This document shows, piece by piece, positions 18,926-28,011 of a DNA stretch of 64,000 nucleotides (the stretch's first letter is position 1; each line of letters begins with the position of its first letter). The stretch covers positions 186,001 to 250,000 of the forward strand of contig NZ_MOAL01000002.1 in the NCBI RefSeq assembly GCF_003731765.1. Direction: 5' to 3'. The DNA comes from Pseudomonas chlororaphis (GTDB lineage: Bacteria; Pseudomonadota; Gammaproteobacteria; Pseudomonadales; Pseudomonadaceae). Under the pieces are notes generated by a model. The model had not been told where the DNA came from. It did no database searches and worked only from the letters and a program-made list of their open reading frames with translations. Position numbers and translations under genes: made by a program.

Positions 18926-20671
18926 ATGAAAGCCCATGCCACGGCTTACAGCCAACGCTTGCTGCGCGGCCAGGCGCCTTCTTACGAACGCTTGCAGGCA
19001 CGCTTCGCCGAGGACGGCAGCGAACTCGGCGCCGCGCCCATTGCCGTGCATTGCGGGTGGGGGCGGCTGCTGATCGGCCACACCTTCCCGGACCCGGCGA
19101 GCCTGGCCGAAGAGCTGCTCAACGAGCAGCCCGGCGAGCGCGACATCGCCCTCTATGTCGCCGCACCGCAACAGGTGCTGGGCCTGGAGCCCGCGCAGCT
19201 GTTTCTCGACCCTTCCGACACCTTGCGCCTGTGGTTCAGCGATTACCGCCAAGCCACCCGGGTATTCCGCGGTTTCCGTATCCGCCGGGCGCAGAATGAA
19301 AGCGATTGGCAGGCCATCAACCAGCTGTACCAGGCCCGGGGCATGCTGCCCATCGACCCGAACCTGCTGACCCCGCGTCACCAAGGCGGGCCGGTGTACT
19401 GGCTGGCGGAAGATGAAGACAGCGGCGCGGTGATCGGCAGCGTCATGGGCCTCAACCACCACAAGGCTTACCAGGACCCGGAACACGGCAGCAGCCTCTG
19501 GTGCCTGGCGGTGGACCCCCACTGCACCCGCCCAGGGGTAGGTGAAGTGCTGGTGCGCCACCTGATCGAGCACTTTATGAGCCGCGGCCTGAGCTACCTC
19601 GACCTGTCGGTGTTGCACGACAACCGCCAGGCCAAGAACCTCTACGCCAAGCTGGGTTTCCGAACCCTGTCGACCTTCGCCATCAAGCGCAAGAACGGCA
19701 TCAACCAGCCGCTGTTTCTCGGCCCCGGCCCCCAGGCGGACTTCAACCCCTACGCACGAATCATTGTCGAGGAAGCCCATCGCCGCGGCATCGACGTGCA
19801 GGTAGATGACGCCGATGCCGGGCTGTTCACCCTTAGCCACGGCGGGCGCCGCGTGCGCTGTCGGGAGTCCCTGAGCGACCTGACCAGCGCCATCAGCATG
19901 AGCCTGTGCCAGGACAAGAGCCTGACCCATAAAGTCTTGAAAGGCGCCGGGCTGCGCTTGCCCGCGCAGCAACGTGCAGGCAACGCCGACGACAACCTGG
20001 CGTTCCTCGACGAGCACCAGCGGGTGGTGGTCAAGCCTCTGGACGGCGAACAGGGCCAGGGGGTCGCCGTGGACCTGCGCAGCATTGAAGACGTCCAGCA
20101 GGCCATCGAACACGCCCGGCAGTTCGACAGCCGGGTGCTGCTGGAAAGCTTCCATGAAGGCCTGGACCTGCGCATCCTGGTGATCGGCTTCGACGTGGTG
20201 GCCGCCGCCATTCGGCGCCCGGCCGAAGTGATCGGCGACGGGCAACACTCCATCGGCGCCCTGATCGAAGTCCAGAGCCGCCGACGCCAGGCGGCCACGG
20301 GGGGCGAGAGCAAAATCCCTCTGGATCACGAAACCCAACGCACCCTGCACGCCGCCGGTTTCGATTACAGCGACGTATTGCCGGCAGGCCAGCGCCTGTT
20401 CGTGCGGCGCACCGCCAATCTGCACACCGGCGGCACCCTGGAGGACGTCACCGGCACCCTCCACCCGACCCTGGTGGATGCCGCCATCCGCGCAGCCCGG
20501 GCCCTGGACATCCCCATGGTCGGCCTGGACCTGATGGTGCCGGCGGCGGACCAGCCGGAGTACGTGTTTATCGAAGCCAACGAGCGCGCCGGGCTGGCCA
20601 ACCACGAGCCGCAGCCCACGGCGGAGCGTTTTGTCGACTTGCTGTTTCCCCACAGCCAACCGGCGCCTTGA
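18926..20671 (+). CDS. ngg: N-acetylglutaminylglutamine synthetase (GNAT plus ATP-grasp)
   Basis: 581 residues in two parts. The N-terminal part (about 100-260) is a GNAT acetyltransferase, with the WCLAVDP and RPGVGEVLVRHLIEH acetyl-CoA loop. The C-terminal part (about 290-575) is an ATP-grasp ligase of the cyanophycin-synthetase/GshAB type, with VVVKPLDGEQGQGV and a metal-binding FIEANERAGLANHEPQP end. It should acetylate glutamine and join the two glutamines to give N-acetylglutaminylglutamine, which the upstream enzyme amidates. Confidence 0.92.
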   Translation: MKAHATAYSQRLLRGQAPSYERLQARFAEDGSELGAAPIAVHCGWGRLLIGHTFPDPASLAEELLNEQPGERDIALYVAAPQQVLGLEPAQLFLDPSDTLRLWFSDYRQATRVFRGFRIRRAQNESDWQAINQLYQARGMLPIDPNLLTPRHQGGPVYWLAEDEDSGAVIGSVMGLNHHKAYQDPEHGSSLWCLAVDPHCTRPGVGEVLVRHLIEHFMSRGLSYLDLSVLHDNRQAKNLYAKLGFRTLSTFAIKRKNGINQPLFLGPGPQADFNPYARIIVEEAHRRGIDVQVDDADAGLFTLSHGGRRVRCRESLSDLTSAISMSLCQDKSLTHKVLKGAGLRLPAQQRAGNADDNLAFLDEHQRVVVKPLDGEQGQGVAVDLRSIEDVQQAIEHARQFDSRVLLESFHEGLDLRILVIGFDVVAAAIRRPAEVIGDGQHSIGALIEVQSRRRQAATGGESKIPLDHETQRTLHAAGFDYSDVLPAGQRLFVRRTANLHTGGTLEDVTGTLHPTLVDAAIRAARALDIPMVGLDLMVPAADQPEYVFIEANERAGLANHEPQPTAERFVDLLFPHSQPAP

Positions 20672-20675
20672 GCCT

Positions 20676-20729
20676 TCGCCGGCCAGCCCGCTCCTACACG
20701 TCTGACGGTAGGAACTGGCTGGCCAGCGA
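20676..20729. repeat. Degenerate REP pair (REPIN)
   Basis: Two inverted REP-like halves, CGCCGGCCAGCCCGCTCCTAC and GTAGGAACTGGCTGGCCAGCG, sit between the synthetase and peptidase genes. They can fold into a long hairpin and may lower expression of the third operon gene. Confidence 0.65.
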
Positions 20730-20788
20730 AAGCGTCCGAACACCCCTTCATCGAAACCATCGATGCCCTCTTCCCATCAGGAGTTTCC

Positions 20789-21973
20789 ATGACCCGTACA
20801 ATCCCCGAACCGGACCTCAACTACCTGCAGAAAGTCCTCCTGGAAATGCTCGCCATTCCCAGCCCCACGGGCTTCACCGACACCATCGTGCGCTACGTCG
20901 CCGAGCGTCTGGAAGAGTTGGGTATTCCCTTTGAACTGACACGCCGCGGCACCATCCGCGCCACCCTCAAGGGCCAGAAAAACAGCCCGGACCGAGCCGT
21001 GTCAGCCCACCTGGACACCATTGGCGCCAGCGTGCGTGCGGTCAAAGACAACGGCCGCCTGACCCTGGCGCCAGTAGGCTGCTGGTCCAGCCGCTTTGCC
21101 GAAGGCAGCCGCGTCAGCCTGTTCACCGACAACGGCGTGCTGCGCGGCAGCGTCTTGCCGCTGATGGCTTCCGGGCATGCCTTCAATACCGCAGTGGATG
21201 AAATGCCCATCAGTTGGGACCACATCGAACTGCGCCTGGACGCCTACTGCACCACCCGCGCCGATTGCGATTCCCTGGGCATTGGCGTCGGTGACTTCGT
21301 GGCCTTCGACCCCTTGCCCGAATTCACCGACAGCGGACACATCAGCGCCCGTCACCTGGACGATAAAGCCGGCGTCGCAGCCTTGCTCGCAGCGCTCAAG
21401 GCCATCGTCGACAGCGGCGAGCCCTTGATGATCGACTGCCACCCGCTGTTCACCATTACCGAGGAAACCGGCAGCGGCGCGGCGGCGGCCCTGCCCTGGG
21501 ACGTCAGCGAGTTTGTCGGCATCGACATCGCCCCGGTCGCACCCGGCCAGCACTCCAGCGAACATGCGGTGAGCGTGGCCATGCAGGATTCCGGCGGGCC
21601 CTACGACTATCACCTGTCCCGACACCTGCTGCGCCTGGCCGCGGAACATGAACTGCCGGTGCGCCGTGACCTGTTCCGCTACTACTTCAGCGACGCTCAC
21701 TCCGCCGTCACCGCCGGCCACGACATTCGTACCGCGCTGCTGGCCTTCGGCTGTGATGCGACCCACGGTTACGAACGCACCCATATCGACAGCCTGGCCG
21801 CCCTGAGCCGCCTGCTCGGCGCCTACATCCTCAGCCCGCCGGTGTTCGCCAGCGATGCCCAGCCGGCCCAGGGTTCGCTGGACCGCTTCAGCCATCAACT
21901 GGAGCACGATGCACAAATGGAGAGCGACACCCGGGTGCCGTCGGTGGACAGCCTGGTAGGCAATAAAGCGTGA
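20789..21973 (+). CDS. Osmoprotectant NAGGN system M42-family peptidase
   Basis: 394 residues of the M42/M20 zinc-peptidase fold. Visible metal-ligand segments include SAHLDTIGA, the HLDDKAGVA motif, ITEETGSGA (catalytic Glu) and the C-terminal ATHGYERTHID. The third gene of the NAGGN operons in Pseudomonas encodes this peptidase, whose exact part in NAGGN turnover is not settled. The ATG at 20789 follows CAGGAG. A REP element lies in the 117-base gap to the synthetase gene. Confidence 0.9.
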   Translation: MTRTIPEPDLNYLQKVLLEMLAIPSPTGFTDTIVRYVAERLEELGIPFELTRRGTIRATLKGQKNSPDRAVSAHLDTIGASVRAVKDNGRLTLAPVGCWSSRFAEGSRVSLFTDNGVLRGSVLPLMASGHAFNTAVDEMPISWDHIELRLDAYCTTRADCDSLGIGVGDFVAFDPLPEFTDSGHISARHLDDKAGVAALLAALKAIVDSGEPLMIDCHPLFTITEETGSGAAAALPWDVSEFVGIDIAPVAPGQHSSEHAVSVAMQDSGGPYDYHLSRHLLRLAAEHELPVRRDLFRYYFSDAHSAVTAGHDIRTALLAFGCDATHGYERTHIDSLAALSRLLGAYILSPPVFASDAQPAQGSLDRFSHQLEHDAQMESDTRVPSVDSLVGNKA

Positions 21974-22070
21974 AGCCACCAGGCATGAGGCAACGGGGCC
22001 TGGGCAGCGGTTTGGCTGGCGGCACAGGCCCCGGCGCAGTAGCATCCGGGATTGTTTGCCGGAGGCCCCC

Positions 22071-22298
22071 ATGCTGATTCCCCACGACCAACTTGAAGTC
22101 GACACCCTGACCCGCCTGATCGAGGACTTTGTCACCCGTGACGGCACCGACAATGGCGATGACACGCCCCTGGAAACCCGCGTATTGCGCGTGCGCCAGG
22201 CGCTGACCAAGGGCCAGGCGCTGATCGTGTTCGACCCGGACAGCGAGCAGTGCCAGTTGATGCTCAAGCACGATGTGCCCAAGGAGCTGTTTGACTGA
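22071..22298 (+). CDS. YheU family protein (UPF0270)
   Basis: 75 residues starting at ATG 22071, directly after a strong GGAGG. The sequence opens MLIPHDQLEVDTL and contains the LIEDFVTRDGTDNG segment typical of the YheU family. The small acidic cytosolic protein has no known function. It is followed by a bidirectional terminator. Confidence 0.9.
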   Translation: MLIPHDQLEVDTLTRLIEDFVTRDGTDNGDDTPLETRVLRVRQALTKGQALIVFDPDSEQCQLMLKHDVPKELFD

Positions 22299-22304
22299 AT
22301 GCCG

Positions 22305-22327
22305 ACGGGCTCATGAACTGAGCCCGT
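22305..22327. terminator. Bidirectional terminator between yheU and ynfA-like genes
   Basis: A perfect 9-bp stem, ACGGGCTCA with TGAGCCCGT around TGAAC, lies between convergent genes. Confidence 0.7.
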
Positions 22328-22333
22328 TGCAGA

Positions 22334-22666
22334 TTACGGCGCGGAAAAACGCGGCCCGAACAGAATGACGCTGGCGCCGATCACACAGAGCGCCACGCCC
22401 AGCCAGTCAGATGTCAGCGGACGAACCCGCTCGACCATTCCCAACCAGGCAATCGACGCCACCACGTAAATACCGCCGTAGGCCGCATAGGCGCGACCGG
22501 CGTAGGTGGACTCGACCTTGGTCAGCAACAGCGCAAAAAGCGTCAGGCTGAGCAACGCCGGGACGATCCACCAGGCACTCTTGCCCTGGCGCAACCACAT
22601 CCAGAAGCCATAGCAGCCAGCGATTTCAAACAGCGCCGCAAGAAAAAACCACAGGTAGTTGAGCAT
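22334..22666 (-). CDS. YnfA family small membrane protein (UPF0060)
   Basis: 110 residues with four predicted transmembrane helices. The typical features are the [17 protein letters not shown] segment after helix 1, the [13 protein letters not shown] motif between helices 2 and 3, and a C-terminal helix ending in LFGPRF. It belongs to the small-multidrug-resistance-like fold. Transport activity has been suggested for some members but the physiological substrate is unclear. Confidence 0.9.
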   Translation of the reverse strand: MLNYLWFFLAALFEIAGCYGFWMWLRQGKSAWWIVPALLSLTLFALLLTKVESTYAGRAYAAYGGIYVVASIAWLGMVERVRPLTSDWLGVALCVIGASVILFGPRFSAP

Positions 22667-22675
22667 GCAAGGTCT

Positions 22676-22708
22676 CGTCAGGATGGCTGGATGCCGGCCA
22701 TCCTGACG
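22676..22708 (-). terminator. Hairpin after the SDR gene
   Basis: A perfect 12-bp stem, CGTCAGGATGGC with GCCATCCTGACG and a 9-base loop, lies 22 bases beyond the stop of the SDR gene and before the ynfA-like gene. There is no T run, so it may act as a partial terminator or an RNA-end stabiliser. Confidence 0.5.
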
Positions 22709-22730
22709 ACGGCCTCGCGCGGGGGCAAGT

Positions 22731-23546
22731 TCAACTGGCGCTTTGCTTGGCCTTGGCGCGCATCTTGTCGGCCATCAGGGTCATTTCGTTGTACAGCGCT
22801 TGAGGGTTCTGCTGCTTGAGTGCCCACGCCATGCGGCCCTGCTCATGGGGCAGGATCATGAACTCGCCGGCGCCGACCTGGGTGTAGATGTAGTCCGCGA
22901 TATCGGCGGCACTGATCGGCGAGCTTTCCAGCAACTTGCCCACCTGGGCCTTCATCGCCGGGGTCGGGCCGCGGAAGGAGTCCAGCAGGTTGGTCTGGAA
23001 GAACGAAGGGCAGACCACGTGCACACCGATTTCCTGCTGCGCCAGTTCGATCAACAGGCTTTCGGACAGCGCCACCACACCGGCCTTGGCCACGTTGTAG
23101 TTGCTCATCGCCGGGCCCTGCATCAGGGCCGCCATGGATGCAATGTTGATGATCCGACCGCGGCTCTGTTCCAACAGCGGCAGAAAGGCTTTGCAGCCCT
23201 TGACCACGCCCATCAGGTTAATTGCGATCTGCCAGTCCCAATCCTCCAGGGACAACTCGCTGAAAAAACCGCCCGAGGCTACACCGGCGTTATTGACGAT
23301 GATATCGATGCCGCCCAACTTCACCTCGCAGGCTTGGGCAAACGCCGTCAGTTGGCTGTAATCACGCACATCGCAGCGCTGGATAAAACCATCGCCACCC
23401 GCCTCGCGAACAAGTTTCAGGGTTTCCTGGAGGCCCGGCTCGCTGACATCGGACAAGGCCAACTGCCAACCTTCACGCGCCCAGCGCAGAGCGATTTCAC
23501 GACCCAGGCCGGAACCGGCGCCAGTGATCATCATGCGATTTTGCAT
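22731..23546 (-). CDS. Short-chain dehydrogenase/reductase
   Basis: 271 residues from ATG at 23544-23546 (AAGG upstream); the longer frame to 23675 reads through non-coding-like sequence. It has the cofactor motif TGAGSGLG at about residues 7-14, the NNAG motif, catalytic Ser in NIASMAA, and YNVAK. The C-terminal 60 residues are longer than in minimal SDRs, with a basic end. Substrate unknown. Confidence 0.85.
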   Translation of the reverse strand: MQNRMMITGAGSGLGREIALRWAREGWQLALSDVSEPGLQETLKLVREAGGDGFIQRCDVRDYSQLTAFAQACEVKLGGIDIIVNNAGVASGGFFSELSLEDWDWQIAINLMGVVKGCKAFLPLLEQSRGRIINIASMAALMQGPAMSNYNVAKAGVVALSESLLIELAQQEIGVHVVCPSFFQTNLLDSFRGPTPAMKAQVGKLLESSPISAADIADYIYTQVGAGEFMILPHEQGRMAWALKQQNPQALYNEMTLMADKMRAKAKQSAS

Positions 23547-23877
23547 AGGAGTTGCCTTGTTGTTCTGGGGAAGATCGGCCGAGTGTAGCGAAGGACCCAG
23601 CCCGACCCACGCACCATCAGACTGCTGAATGCCCCAGGCAAACTTGAGCCTCGGTGCGACGTTGCCCGGTATCAATAGTTCCGTACGGGAGCAACTTGTA
23701 CAGGCCGCGGAAAGTAAATAAAAAGGAATAACCCAAGCCGCAAAAAACTTTAAAAAAACTTGGAATTATCTCGCTGTGCCCAGAGTCGGAATTATTAAGC
23801 GGCTCGCTCATTAGTTAAAACGAGCCCGTCATTAAACCAGCCACGTACTTGATTAAAACTTTAATAAGGAAATCGAC
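23547..23877. other. AT-rich intergenic region upstream of the DUF3309 gene
   Basis: No gene is supported in these 331 bases. The part from about 23700 is clearly AT-richer than its surroundings, with several A tracts, and must carry the divergent promoters of the SDR and DUF3309 genes. I could not identify a convincing -35/-10 pair. Confidence 0.5.
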
Positions 23878-24030
23878 ATGGGCACCATTCTCATCGTTAT
23901 TCTGATTTTGCTACTGATCGGCGGCCTGCCAGTCTTCCCACACTCCAGAAGTTGGGGTTACGGGCCATCGGGCATCATCGGCGTGGTGCTGGTAGTGCTG
24001 CTGGTACTGCTTCTGCTCGGCAGGATATAA
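23878..24030 (+). CDS. DUF3309 small hydrophobic protein
   Basis: A 50-residue protein with an AAGGA site nine bases before ATG 23878. It has two hydrophobic helices (MGTILIVILILLLIGGLP and GIIGVVLVVLLVLLLLG) joined by a short loop containing HSRSWGYGPSG. This is the DUF3309 pattern, common in proteobacteria and of unknown function. It lies alone and ends just before a bidirectional terminator. Confidence 0.88.
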   Translation: MGTILIVILILLLIGGLPVFPHSRSWGYGPSGIIGVVLVVLLVLLLLGRI

Positions 24031-24056
24031 CCCTGCGGCTCGATTGAGTGCGCCAT

Positions 24057-24090
24057 AAAAAACGCCAGTGTTGTCACTGGCGTTTTTTTG
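24057..24090. terminator. Bidirectional Rho-independent terminator
   Basis: A perfect 10-bp stem, AACGCCAGTG with CACTGGCGTT around TTGT, has a T run on the plus side and an A run before it. It can end both the DUF3309 transcript and the fimbrial operon on the minus strand. Confidence 0.92.
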
Positions 24091-24128
24091 TACTGCCTTT
24101 GGGTCGCACCTTATCCGCAGATCGCACC

Positions 24129-25076
24129 TCACTCGTAGATCAAGGTCACCGTGGCACGGGTAGCAATAAGCCCGGCCTTGAGATCGGGCGAGGTTCGATA
24201 GTACCTGGCAGCCAGCGGGATAGAGACCGCCTGGCCGTCCTCTGTAGTCGGCACCGTGATGACGTCGGTGCGTGCACCCAGCAATTGCAGCGTGGTACTG
24301 GCGGCGTCCCCTCGCAGCAACTGCAAGCCAACGCCTTGCGCCATACCGGCTCCCGCGTCATTGAGCAGGATGTGATCACGGCTGTTGATGCCGTCGACCC
24401 GGTAGGCAATCTTGACGCCTTTATCGCAGGTCAATTTAATCGCAAACCCCTTCGCTCCCGCCGACGAACCAACGCTGGGCAAGGCGCGCTGGTGAATCGG
24501 GTCAAGTTCGACTGACTGAACGGGCTCCGCCACTTTGCAGCCCATGTTGCTGATCGTCAGTTGGGTGTTGCTGAAGCTGATCTTGTGCACCAGGGCATCG
24601 CTGTACCAGATATCAACGGCTAGGTCCTTTGAGTGGCCGGAAGACATCGGGCCGGTCTTGATCAGTTCGAAGGTGAAACGGTGGGGCGAGAAATACTCAT
24701 TGAGCCCGCGGCCCAGCGGCACAGACTTGAACGGCCCCATGTAAATGCCTCCCAAGGGACCAGCCTCTTTAGGGTTATCCCAGAGCACACGCATGCCTAC
24801 GCCCGGGATCCCAGTCGCGTACACATGGTTCCCCAAGTCCGTCAAAGGACCAGTCAGTGCCATACTCAGGTTGTAATTACCCAGCCGGCTGCACACCACA
24901 CGGATGGGAGCCTTGGTGATTTCTTCCTTGAAAAATGTGCTGTTGACCGGGAGGTCACGAGCGATCGAAAGACTCAGATTGACGTAGCTTTTGTGTTCCC
25001 TCGCGCTCTCGCAGGTAGCCGCACGACTGACCCCGGAAAACAGCAACAGCCCCAAAACCAAAAGGATGATGTTCAT
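24129..25076 (-). CDS. Fimbrial tip or minor subunit protein
   Basis: 315 residues from ATG at 25074-25076 (AGGAAC upstream). A signal peptide (MNIILLVLGLLLFSGVSRA) precedes an N-terminal lectin-like region, and the last 140 residues resemble a pilin domain ending in the beta strand ATVTLIYE used for donor-strand exchange. The two-domain size and the last position in a chaperone-usher operon suggest the tip adhesin. The ligand is unknown. It is separated from the usher by 184 bases. Confidence 0.78.
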   Translation of the reverse strand: MNIILLVLGLLLFSGVSRAATCESAREHKSYVNLSLSIARDLPVNSTFFKEEITKAPIRVVCSRLGNYNLSMALTGPLTDLGNHVYATGIPGVGMRVLWDNPKEAGPLGGIYMGPFKSVPLGRGLNEYFSPHRFTFELIKTGPMSSGHSKDLAVDIWYSDALVHKISFSNTQLTISNMGCKVAEPVQSVELDPIHQRALPSVGSSAGAKGFAIKLTCDKGVKIAYRVDGINSRDHILLNDAGAGMAQGVGLQLLRGDAASTTLQLLGARTDVITVPTTEDGQAVSIPLAARYYRTSPDLKAGLIATRATVTLIYE

Positions 25077-25260
25077 CGTAAGTTCCTGTGCCCTGCGGCT
25101 TGTGTATTGACCACGCGGGCCCAAGCAGCGGGTGAGTAGGGAGATCCGCAACGCCTAAGGCGTTGCTCGTGAAAAACGTTCGCGGGGGCAGCGGGACGAT
25201 AGGACGCAAGCACCCTAAGGCCCGCACCCAGCCTCCAGCACCGGGTGATCGAGAACCGCG

Positions 25261-27891
25261 TCATGGGCTGTCCACCCGCTTTTGAGCCTCGCTCAGCAAC
25301 TCGCACGACAACTCCACCTGTTGGTAATACGCGTCCTTGTCCGGCTCGGTGGCCGGCAGCCGGTAGGGCGCAAGGCACTGCTGGTCCTGAAGCGCTCCCC
25401 ACCTGACCCGCAACCGCCCTTGGGCCTGCAAACCGCGTAGGAAGGCACGACCGCCCTGCCCCACCTGGCTCAGGGATTCATCCTCGGCATTGAGAATCTG
25501 CGCCCCCATAGGAATGGGCTCGCCGTCGCTACGTCGTAGTTTGAGCAAGGTGGGCCGCCCGACCACCGTCGGGTAATTGAGCATCACCACCGCCCCCGCC
25601 CGGGGCGCTACTTGCTGGGAGGTCATCTCCAGCTCTACATCCGGAGAGGTGCCTTTGGGGTCGAGGGCCACTTCGTTGCGGCGATAGGGCGTCAAACCGG
25701 CGACCACTGCGTAGCCACTGCCGGCAATCCTCCCCGACGCACTGCTGAGTACCTGGGCGCCTTCGGCCCCCGGCGCAACCAGCACTGCCATGGTTTCACC
25801 CTGGTCCCGGGTGGCACTGAGCCCGCCCGGGTGTGCAACCAACGTGCCCTGCATGCCGAAGTTGGCCTGACGATAGTTTTCCCCACGACTGGCCCCGACG
25901 TGATAGCTGGCCTGTGCGGTGTCGTAGTGCAGGCTGCCCCCGTAGTTATGACTGGACTGGCCTTCACCATTGTCGCTCGCGCCATAGAGGCTGTAGCCGA
26001 TTTGATCTTCTTCACCGGCTCGCCCACTCAGCGTGCTGTTGATGCCGTGGCTGCGACGCCCGTCGTAACTGATCGACGAGTTCAGGTAAGGCGAGTGCCG
26101 GGAACGCCCCAGGGGCACGCTGACGCTCAGCAGGTATTGAGTGTCCAGCCGACCGTTGGCACTGCGTGTACGACTGGCGTTAAGGCCGAAACTGCCCCAG
26201 TTGAACCCGTTGGAGTAACCCACTTGAAAGGTGATGTCGCTGCCCTGCTCACGGCTCCAATAGTTCTGGGCCATGCCGGAGAACGTCAGGTGGCCGCGCT
26301 GCTCGCCAATGGGCTGGCTGAGGTTCAACTGGAGGCGACTGCGTTGTTTGTACAGCGTGGTTGCCGGCTCGGTGCTGCGCAGACGGGCGAACTCACCAAA
26401 GTCCAGGTAACCCTCGCTGGAAAAACGGTAGGCGGCGAGGCTGAAGTTGGTCGCCGTGGGCTCGATCAGCTTGCTGTAGGTCAGGCGCAGACTGCGTCCA
26501 TTCATGTGCGCCTGGCTACCCGGCAACTCGTGGTTGAGCCCGGATGCCTGGGAATGGGTCAGGTCGGCAGCCACCGCGCCCAACAAGGTGCTCAGCGCCA
26601 GCCCGCCCTGCAGCGCCCGGTAGTCTTGCCCGACCACCGTGCCGCCATAACCGGTCAACATATTGGACAAGCCACGCTGGTACGTGCCCTGGAGAAAATC
26701 GGGAGGTGCCCGAAGGCTTTCATCCCGATAGCGGCCCGCGCTGAAACTGAAACGAGAACTGTCCGGACGCAGCAGTTGCGCCACCGAGGCATAGGGCATC
26801 ACAAAGCGCTTGATGCGCCCGTCCGCCTCCGTGATGGTCACGTTCAGATCGCCGGCATACCCGGTGTTGTACAGGTCGTCGATGGCAAAAGGACCGGGCG
26901 CCACGGTGGTTTCGTAGAGTAGGTTCTGCCCCTGACTGACACTGACCTTGGCCGTGGTATCGGCGACACCTCGCACCACCGGGGCAAAACCACGCATGGA
27001 GTCCGGCAGCATGCGTTCATCGCTGCTCAGTTGGAGGCCGCTGTAAGGCATGCTGTCGAAGAAGTTGCCCGGTGTGTAGTACTGCCCCAGGGTCAACTGC
27101 GCACTCAGCGGCGTGACATCACGCTGCACGTAGCTGCTCAGCGCGGTGTAGTGACTGTTCTGGCGAGTGTCTGGCTGGTCGTCGTAACGGTAAGACCCGT
27201 TGTGCCTCAAGCGCCAATCCCCCAGGTTCAGGCCGCCATTCAGGCTGCTATAGAACTGACGATTGACTTGCCCGCTGAAGCGGTTGTCGGAGAGATTGTT
27301 CGAGTACCCGAGAAAGCCCGCATTGACCCCTGAGTCCCAATCCTTGGGTGACACGTAGCCGCGCTTGCTCAGGTTCAGGTACAGCTGCGGAATCGAAAGG
27401 TCGGCCTGCAGCTCTGACATGTCCACATCAAACCGGCTGTGGGGCGGCAAGCCGTCGACCGAAAGGCATTCAGCCGCCAGGGCCGCCTCGCCTTGCTCGG
27501 CTGGCAACGTGCGAAAGTCCACCCCCAGTTGTACCAGCACACTGGGCGGCAGGCAGGGCTGCGGCGGTTGCCCTTCCTCGACGGCGGCGCGGATACGGAT
27601 GTCCTGGCGCCCCACCCAGTTTTGGTTGAGGTACAGATCAAGGCGATAGGTGCCTGGCTCCAGCGGGTTGCTGCGCTGGAACTTGGACAGGTCCACGGCT
27701 TGCCCTCGGCTGTTGCCAAAAAACGCCGGGTTGAACTCGACCAGCTCGCTGGCTTCACTGAACGAACAGCCCAGGCTCGACAGCAGCAGGGCCAGACCAC
27801 TGGAAAGCCGCCAGGCACTCCCTGCCACATCAGATGTTTCTGCGGACGAATACCCAGGTCGAATAAAGAAGAAAAAACACAATGAGCTCAT
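25261..27891 (-). CDS. Fimbrial outer-membrane usher
   Basis: 876 residues from ATG 27889-27891. It has an N-terminal hydrophobic leader, the mature start ELVEFNPAFFGN, the usher middle (plug and beta-barrel, with many aromatic beta strands such as GLNLGDWRLRHNGSYRYDD), and two C-terminal domains. It exports chaperone-bound pilins across the outer membrane. The true start is uncertain: an upstream ATG at 27957 lacks a ribosome binding site, and the leader from 27891 is unusually long, with the hydrophobic core only near residues 30-45. Confidence 0.9.
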   Translation of the reverse strand: MSSLCFFFFIRPGYSSAETSDVAGSAWRLSSGLALLLSSLGCSFSEASELVEFNPAFFGNSRGQAVDLSKFQRSNPLEPGTYRLDLYLNQNWVGRQDIRIRAAVEEGQPPQPCLPPSVLVQLGVDFRTLPAEQGEAALAAECLSVDGLPPHSRFDVDMSELQADLSIPQLYLNLSKRGYVSPKDWDSGVNAGFLGYSNNLSDNRFSGQVNRQFYSSLNGGLNLGDWRLRHNGSYRYDDQPDTRQNSHYTALSSYVQRDVTPLSAQLTLGQYYTPGNFFDSMPYSGLQLSSDERMLPDSMRGFAPVVRGVADTTAKVSVSQGQNLLYETTVAPGPFAIDDLYNTGYAGDLNVTITEADGRIKRFVMPYASVAQLLRPDSSRFSFSAGRYRDESLRAPPDFLQGTYQRGLSNMLTGYGGTVVGQDYRALQGGLALSTLLGAVAADLTHSQASGLNHELPGSQAHMNGRSLRLTYSKLIEPTATNFSLAAYRFSSEGYLDFGEFARLRSTEPATTLYKQRSRLQLNLSQPIGEQRGHLTFSGMAQNYWSREQGSDITFQVGYSNGFNWGSFGLNASRTRSANGRLDTQYLLSVSVPLGRSRHSPYLNSSISYDGRRSHGINSTLSGRAGEEDQIGYSLYGASDNGEGQSSHNYGGSLHYDTAQASYHVGASRGENYRQANFGMQGTLVAHPGGLSATRDQGETMAVLVAPGAEGAQVLSSASGRIAGSGYAVVAGLTPYRRNEVALDPKGTSPDVELEMTSQQVAPRAGAVVMLNYPTVVGRPTLLKLRRSDGEPIPMGAQILNAEDESLSQVGQGGRAFLRGLQAQGRLRVRWGALQDQQCLAPYRLPATEPDKDAYYQQVELSCELLSEAQKRVDSP

Positions 27892-28011
27892 GAGACCTAC
27901 CCGGACGTTGAACAGGATGGGCCAGCAGCAACCAATGCACGGCTGTCGTCGCTGCACAAAAGGGTCTGGACGGCTAAATCAGTCAGTGCCCAATCACCGG
28001 ACCTGCTCGGT

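Noticed and set aside
17627..20743. A 1038-codon minus-strand open frame opposite the NAGGN genes
   Set aside because: It is a codon-bias shadow of two well-supported plus-strand genes, with low-complexity His/Gln/Val/Gly-rich content and no motif or ribosome binding site.
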